64,000 nt of DNA. It comes from an uncultured Flavobacteriaceae bacterium. GTDB lineage: Bacteria; Bacteroidota; Bacteroidia; Flavobacteriales; Flavobacteriaceae. Location: the NCBI GenBank assembly GCA_905182295.1, contig CAJJAZ010000004.1:1-64000 (forward strand), given 5' to 3'. Positions 59,209-64,000 of this stretch are shown here, in pieces (positions within the stretch are counted from its first letter, which is position 1; each line of letters starts with the position of its first letter). A model generated the notes under the pieces. The model was not told where the DNA came from and did no database searches. It saw nothing but the letters and a program-made list of their open reading frames with translations. The translations under genes and the position numbers were made by a program.

Positions 59209-60801
59209 ATGAGTTTAGCACAAGAAATTAGCAAGAGGAGAACCTTTGGAATTATTTCCCATCCAGATGCCGGTAAAACCACCTTAACAGAAAAATTATT
59301 GCTGTTTGGAGGTGCAATTCAAGAGGCTGGTGCTGTTAAGAATAATAAAATAAAGAAAGGTGCTACCAGTGATTTCATGGAAATTGAAAGACAGCGAGGA
59401 ATATCTGTAGCTACCTCGGTATTGGCATTTATATACAGAGATAAAAAAATCAATATTCTAGACACCCCTGGACACAAAGATTTTGCAGAAGACACCTTTA
59501 GAACCCTTACTGCAGTAGACAGTGTTATTGTAGTTATTGATGTAGCAAAAGGGGTTGAGGAACAAACAGAAAAACTGGTGTCTGTTTGTAGAATGAGAAA
59601 CATTCCTATGTTGGTTTTTATTAATAAATTAGATAGGGAAGGGAAAGATGCCTTTGACTTATTAGATGAAGTAGAGCAAAAATTAGGCTTAACGGTTACG
59701 CCAATGAGTTTTCCGATTGGTATGGGGTATGACTTTAAAGGAATTTATAATATTTACGAAAGCAACATTAACTTATTTAGTGGTGACAGTAAAAAAAACA
59801 TAGAAGACACCCTTGCTTTTGACGATCTCAACAGTCCTGAACTAGAAAAAATAGTTGGGAGTACTCAGGCTAACGAATTAAGGGAGAACCTTGAACTGGT
59901 TCAGGGTGTTTACCCTCCTTTTGACAAAGACGCTTATCTAAAGGGAGACCAGCAACCTGTGTTTTTTGGTTCTGCCTTAAACAATTTTGGGGTGAGAGAA
60001 CTCTTAGACTGCTTTATAGATATTGCCCCAACCCCAAGACCTAAGAAAGCAGAAGAAAGAATTGTAGAACCCTCTGAAAAAGCACTGACTGGATTTGTAT
60101 TTAAAATACATGCCAATATGGATCCCAAACACAGGGATAGACTCGCATTTATTAAAATTGTTTCTGGAACTTTTGAAAGAAACAAACCCTATTTGCATGT
60201 GCGGAACAACAAAAACATGAAATTTTCAAGTCCAAATGCATTTTTTGCAGAGAAAAAAGAAATTGTGGACATCTCTTACCCTGGAGATATTGTAGGGCTT
60301 CACGATACTGGAAACTTTAAAATTGGTGACACGCTTACTGAAGGAGAATCCCTTCATTATAAAGGCATTCCAAGTTTTTCTCCAGAACACTTCAGGTATA
60401 TTAACAATGCAGATCCTCTAAAGGCCAAACAGCTCAACAAAGGAGTAGACCAGCTCATGGATGAGGGTGTCGCGCAATTGTTTACCTTAGAACTCAATGG
60501 GAGAAAAATTATTGGAACAGTGGGTGCGCTTCAATATGAAGTAATTCAATACCGTTTAGAGCACGAATACGGAGCCAAATGCTCCTACGAGAACTTTCCT
60601 GTGTACAAAGCTTGTTGGGTTATTCCTGACGATAAAAACAACGAAGAGTTTAAAGAGTTCTCCAGAATAAAGAGCAAGTTCCTAGCCAAAGACAAAAGGG
60701 GAGAATTGGTTTTTCTAGCAGATTCTGCCTTTTCTTTACAAATGACGCAACAGAAATATCCTACCGTAAAACTCAGGTTTACCTCTGAAGCAGAGGTATA
60801 G
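59209..60801 (+). CDS. prfC: peptide chain release factor 3
   Basis: SHPDAGKTTLTEKLL, DFMEIERQRGISV, DTPGHKDFAEDTFRTL, NKLDRE. Confidence 0.96.
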   Translation: MSLAQEISKRRTFGIISHPDAGKTTLTEKLLLFGGAIQEAGAVKNNKIKKGATSDFMEIERQRGISVATSVLAFIYRDKKINILDTPGHKDFAEDTFRTLTAVDSVIVVIDVAKGVEEQTEKLVSVCRMRNIPMLVFINKLDREGKDAFDLLDEVEQKLGLTVTPMSFPIGMGYDFKGIYNIYESNINLFSGDSKKNIEDTLAFDDLNSPELEKIVGSTQANELRENLELVQGVYPPFDKDAYLKGDQQPVFFGSALNNFGVRELLDCFIDIAPTPRPKKAEERIVEPSEKALTGFVFKIHANMDPKHRDRLAFIKIVSGTFERNKPYLHVRNNKNMKFSSPNAFFAEKKEIVDISYPGDIVGLHDTGNFKIGDTLTEGESLHYKGIPSFSPEHFRYINNADPLKAKQLNKGVDQLMDEGVAQLFTLELNGRKIIGTVGALQYEVIQYRLEHEYGAKCSYENFPVYKACWVIPDDKNNEEFKEFSRIKSKFLAKDKRGELVFLADSAFSLQMTQQKYPTVKLRFTSEAEV

Positions 60802-60838
60802 CCATGAAAGGTGATTGATCCACCAAACTATCAATAAT

Positions 60839-60872
60839 AAAAAACCCTACTCAAAATGAGTAGGGTTTTTTT
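60839..60872. terminator. bidirectional terminator between prfC and DUF3467
   Basis: AAAACCCTACTC-AAAAT-GAGTAGGGTTTT. Confidence 0.9.
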
Positions 60873-60875
60873 ATG

Positions 60876-61178
60876 TTAAGCTTCACCTGCAGGTCCAAAA
60901 TTAATGGGTATGCCTGGCTGTTCATAATCTTTAATGGTTCCATGGCTGCTTTCAAACTTGGTGACATTGTCTTGCAATGCTTTCAAGAATTTTTTAGCGT
61001 GTTGCGGGGTGAGTATCACCCTACTCTTCACTTTAGCCTTAGGAGCTCCTGGCATTAAGCTAATAAAGTCTACTACAAATTCAGATACAGAATGATTAAT
61101 TACAGCCAAGTTTGAGTAGGAGCCCTCAGCGGTTTTCTCATCTAATTCTATATTGATTTGGTTTTCTTTATCGCTCAT
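60876..61178 (-). CDS. DUF3467 family protein
   Basis: YSNLAVINHSVSEFVVDFISLMPGAPKAKVKSRVILTPQHAKKFLKALQDN. Confidence 0.9.
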   Translation of the reverse strand: MSDKENQINIELDEKTAEGSYSNLAVINHSVSEFVVDFISLMPGAPKAKVKSRVILTPQHAKKFLKALQDNVTKFESSHGTIKDYEQPGIPINFGPAGEA

Positions 61179-61187
61179 GCGTACCTA

Positions 61188-64000
61188 TTAAAATTTTAAA
61201 GCTTCTTTTCTAGCAAGAATTTCGTCGTACTCTTCTTTAGAACCAACTAATAGATTCTCATAAGCACGCATTCCAGTACCAGCTGGTATTTTGTGACCTA
61301 CAATAACATTCTCTTTAAGTCCTTCTAGACCGTCTACTTTACCAGCTACCGCTGCTTCGTTTAACACTTTAGTCGTTTCCTGGAAGGAAGCCGCTGAAAT
61401 GAATGACTTGGTCTGTAAAGAAGCCCTTGTAATACCTTGTAAGATTGGGGTAGCAGTTGATGCAACAGCATCTCTAGAGGTTACCAATGCTTTGTCATTT
61501 CGTTTCAATAAAGAGTTCTCATCTCTAAGCTCTCTAGCTGTAACTATCTGGCCTGCTTTTAAGTCCTCAGAATCGCCTGATTCTTCAACAACTTTCTTAC
61601 CGAAAATTCCGTCATTTTCTTTGATAAAGTCATCTTTATGAATCAATTGGTTTTCTAAGAATATGGTATCTCCTGGATCTTGAACCCTAACTTTACGCAT
61701 CATCTGACGTACTACTACCTCAAAGTGCTTATCGTTAATTTTCACTCCTTGTAAACGGTATACTTCTTGTACTTCATTGACTAGGTACTGCTGAACTGCA
61801 GAAGGTCCTTTAATAGATAGAATATCTTCTGGAGTAATAGATCCGTCTGAAAGTGCCATACCTGCACGTACATAATCATTTTCTTGAACTAAGATCTGGT
61901 TAGAAAGTTTCACTAAATACTTTTTAACTTCTCCTAATTTAGATTCTATGATAATTTCACGGTTACCTCTTTTAATCTTACCAAAAGAAACCACACCGTC
62001 AATTTCAGAAACTACTGCTGGATTAGAAGGGTTACGTGCTTCGAAAAGCTCTGTAACTCTTGGCAAACCTCCTGTAATATCTCCTGACTTGGCAGATTTA
62101 CGTGGAATTTTTACTAAAATTTTTCCTTCACTAATTTTCTCATTGTCATCTACCATGATATGAGAACCTACTGGAAGATTGTAAGAACGCAACACTTCGT
62201 CTTTATTGTTTTTAATCAATAAAGTAGGGATGAGTTTCTTATTTCTAGATTCAGAAATTACTTTTTCTTGGAAACCTGTTTGTTCATCAATTTCCACTTG
62301 ATATGTAACTCCTTGGTCAATATTCTCGTAAGCTATTTTTCCAGTGAATTCAGAAACAATTACACCGTTATATGGGTCCCAAGAACAAATAACATCTCCT
62401 TTTTTAATCTTAGCACCATTCTTAACAGAAAGAATAGATCCGTAAGGAATATTGTTAGTACTTAAAACAATTCCAGTTTTGGCATCAGTTAATTTAATTT
62501 CAGAAGTCCTAGAAATAATAATTTCTGTTGCTTCACCTTGTGCATTCTTTCCTTTAACTGTTCTTAGGTCTTCAATTTCAGCAAGTCCGTCAAACTTAGC
62601 TTCCAATTTGTTGTCCTCAGAAATGTTTCCTGCAATACCACCTACGTGGAAAGTTCTCAGTGTAAGCTGTGTACCAGGCTCTCCAATAGATTGAGCGGCT
62701 ACTACACCAACTGCTTCTCCACGTTGTACCATTTTGTTGGTAGATAAATTTCTACCGTAACATTTTCCACAAATACCCTTATCTGCCTCACATGTCAATG
62801 GAGAACGTACTTCTACTTTCTCCACTGGAGAAGCTTCTATACGTTTCACATCTGCTTCAGAGATTTCTTGGCCAGCGGCCAATAATAATTCCTCAGTGAG
62901 TGGGTTATAAACGTCGTGTAAAGAAACACGTCCTAAGATTCTCTCTCCAAGGCTCTCTACCACTTCTTCGTTTTTCTTCAAAGACTGTACTTCAATTCCA
63001 CGAAGGGTACCACAATCTTCTGTATTGATAATCACATCTTGTGATACGTCTACCAATCTTCTGGTTAAGTAACCGGCATCGGCTGTTTTAAGAGCGGTAT
63101 CGGCGAGTCCTTTACGAGCACCGTGCGTAGAGATAAAGTATTCAAGAATCGAAAGACCTTCCTTAAAGTTAGAAAGAATTGGATTTTCAATAATTTCTCC
63201 ACCTCCAGCAGTAGATTTCTTAGGCTTGGCCATAAGACCACGCATACCTGTTAACTGACGGATTTGTTCTTTAGAACCCCTCGCTCCAGAATCTAGCATC
63301 ATATATACAGAGTTAAACCCTTGCTGGTCTTCTCTAATACGTTTCATAGCCAATTCAGTAAGCATGGCGTTGGTAGAAGTCCAAACGTCAATCACTTGGT
63401 TGTATCTTTCATTATTGGTGATTAGACCCATGTTGTAGTTGGCCATAATACCCTCTACTTGACCATTGGCCTCAGCAATCATTTCGTGCTTCTCTGGTGG
63501 AATAATAATATCTCCTAAACTAAATGATAGTCCCCCTTTAAAGGCAAATTCATACCCCATAGTTTTGATCTTATCCAAGAAGTCTGCCGTTACCGGTACA
63601 GAGGTTACACTTAAAATGTCCCCAATAATATCTCTTAATGATTTTTTGTTTAAAACCTGGTTCACGTAACCAGCTGCTTCAGGTACCACCATATTAAATA
63701 AAACCCTACCCACAGTAGTTTTTATAATTTGGAATACCAATTCACCTGCTTCATTAAAGTCTTTGGCTCTAACCTTAATTCCTGCGTTTAGGGCAACTTT
63801 TCCTTCGTTAAAAGCAATCACTACCTCTTCTGCAGAGTAAAAAGTAAGACCTTCTCCTTGAACAGATACTTCTTTGGTAGAAATACGTTCTTTGGTCATA
63901 TAATATAGACCCAAGACCATATCCTGAGATGGCACTGTAATTGGAGACCCATTGGCTGGGTTTAATATGTTGTGAGAAGCCAACATTAATAATTGTGCTT
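61188..64000 (-). CDS. rpoC: DNA-directed RNA polymerase subunit beta' (partial, 5' end beyond window)
   Basis: [62 protein letters not shown]-type motifs; frame stays open to 64000 (..[10 protein letters not shown]). Confidence 0.97.
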   Translation of the reverse strand, partial: AQLLMLASHNILNPANGSPITVPSQDMVLGLYYMTKERISTKEVSVQGEGLTFYSAEEVVIAFNEGKVALNAGIKVRAKDFNEAGELVFQIIKTTVGRVLFNMVVPEAAGYVNQVLNKKSLRDIIGDILSVTSVPVTADFLDKIKTMGYEFAFKGGLSFSLGDIIIPPEKHEMIAEANGQVEGIMANYNMGLITNNERYNQVIDVWTSTNAMLTELAMKRIREDQQGFNSVYMMLDSGARGSKEQIRQLTGMRGLMAKPKKSTAGGGEIIENPILSNFKEGLSILEYFISTHGARKGLADTALKTADAGYLTRRLVDVSQDVIINTEDCGTLRGIEVQSLKKNEEVVESLGERILGRVSLHDVYNPLTEELLLAAGQEISEADVKRIEASPVEKVEVRSPLTCEADKGICGKCYGRNLSTNKMVQRGEAVGVVAAQSIGEPGTQLTLRTFHVGGIAGNISEDNKLEAKFDGLAEIEDLRTVKGKNAQGEATEIIISRTSEIKLTDAKTGIVLSTNNIPYGSILSVKNGAKIKKGDVICSWDPYNGVIVSEFTGKIAYENIDQGVTYQVEIDEQTGFQEKVISESRNKKLIPTLLIKNNKDEVLRSYNLPVGSHIMVDDNEKISEGKILVKIPRKSAKSGDITGGLPRVTELFEARNPSNPAVVSEIDGVVSFGKIKRGNREIIIESKLGEVKKYLVKLSNQILVQENDYVRAGMALSDGSITPEDILSIKGPSAVQQYLVNEVQEVYRLQGVKINDKHFEVVVRQMMRKVRVQDPGDTIFLENQLIHKDDFIKENDGIFGKKVVEESGDSEDLKAGQIVTARELRDENSLLKRNDKALVTSRDAVASTATPILQGITRASLQTKSFISAASFQETTKVLNEAAVAGKVDGLEGLKENVIVGHKIPAGTGMRAYENLLVGSKEEYDEILARKEALKF

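Noticed and set aside
61399-63669. Several plus-strand ORFs antisense to rpoC
   Set aside because: Shadow ORFs opposite a highly conserved coding sequence.
1-64000. Prophage, integrative element, CRISPR or defence system
   Set aside because: No integrase, transposase, phage structural gene, spacer-repeat array or defence signature recognised; gene content is mostly housekeeping.

Overview
This 64 kb window looks like a flavobacterial (Bacteroidota) chromosome segment. It is almost entirely core-type genes, with one clear accessory block. Order: thrS-infC-rpmI-rplT; HAD; dnaB; accA; EamA transporter; lptG-type permease; tgt; split transketolase; FKBP lipoprotein; S4 protein; TPMT-like methyltransferase; PRTase; aroK; tRNA-Lys(TTT) and tRNA-Leu(GAG); DadA-like oxidase; DUF1080 and Gfo/Idh/MocA pair; MerR/CarH-like regulator with crtI-crtB-crtZ-crtD-cruF; TlpA-like protein; acnA; two PpiC/SurA proteins; rimO; ftsY; DUF4295-rpmG-rpmB; cinA-Hpt; FAH; exonuclease; esterase; E2; recR; symporter; fabH; ABC1 kinase-TetR; htpG; PorP/SprF; DoxX; DUF2805; S1/P1 nuclease; DUF5916; HAD; DUF819; manA-queD-idi; PorP/SprF; prfC; DUF3467; rpoC (runs off the right edge). 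I saw no CRISPR array, prophage, transposase or defence island. The most interesting points are: (1) a predicted B12-dependent photoreceptor regulator (exact W-x9-EH plus ExHxxG) at the head of a probable saproxanthin/myxol-type carotenoid cluster, with two sets of 12-bp tandem repeats in its divergent promoter region; (2) an infC whose conserved N-terminus can only start at AUA; (3) a TlpA-like protein whose CxxC site is replaced by HLPS; (4) an unannotated promoter/23-aa ORF/hairpin unit upstream of tetR. All identifications are by reading the sequence; no database search was run.
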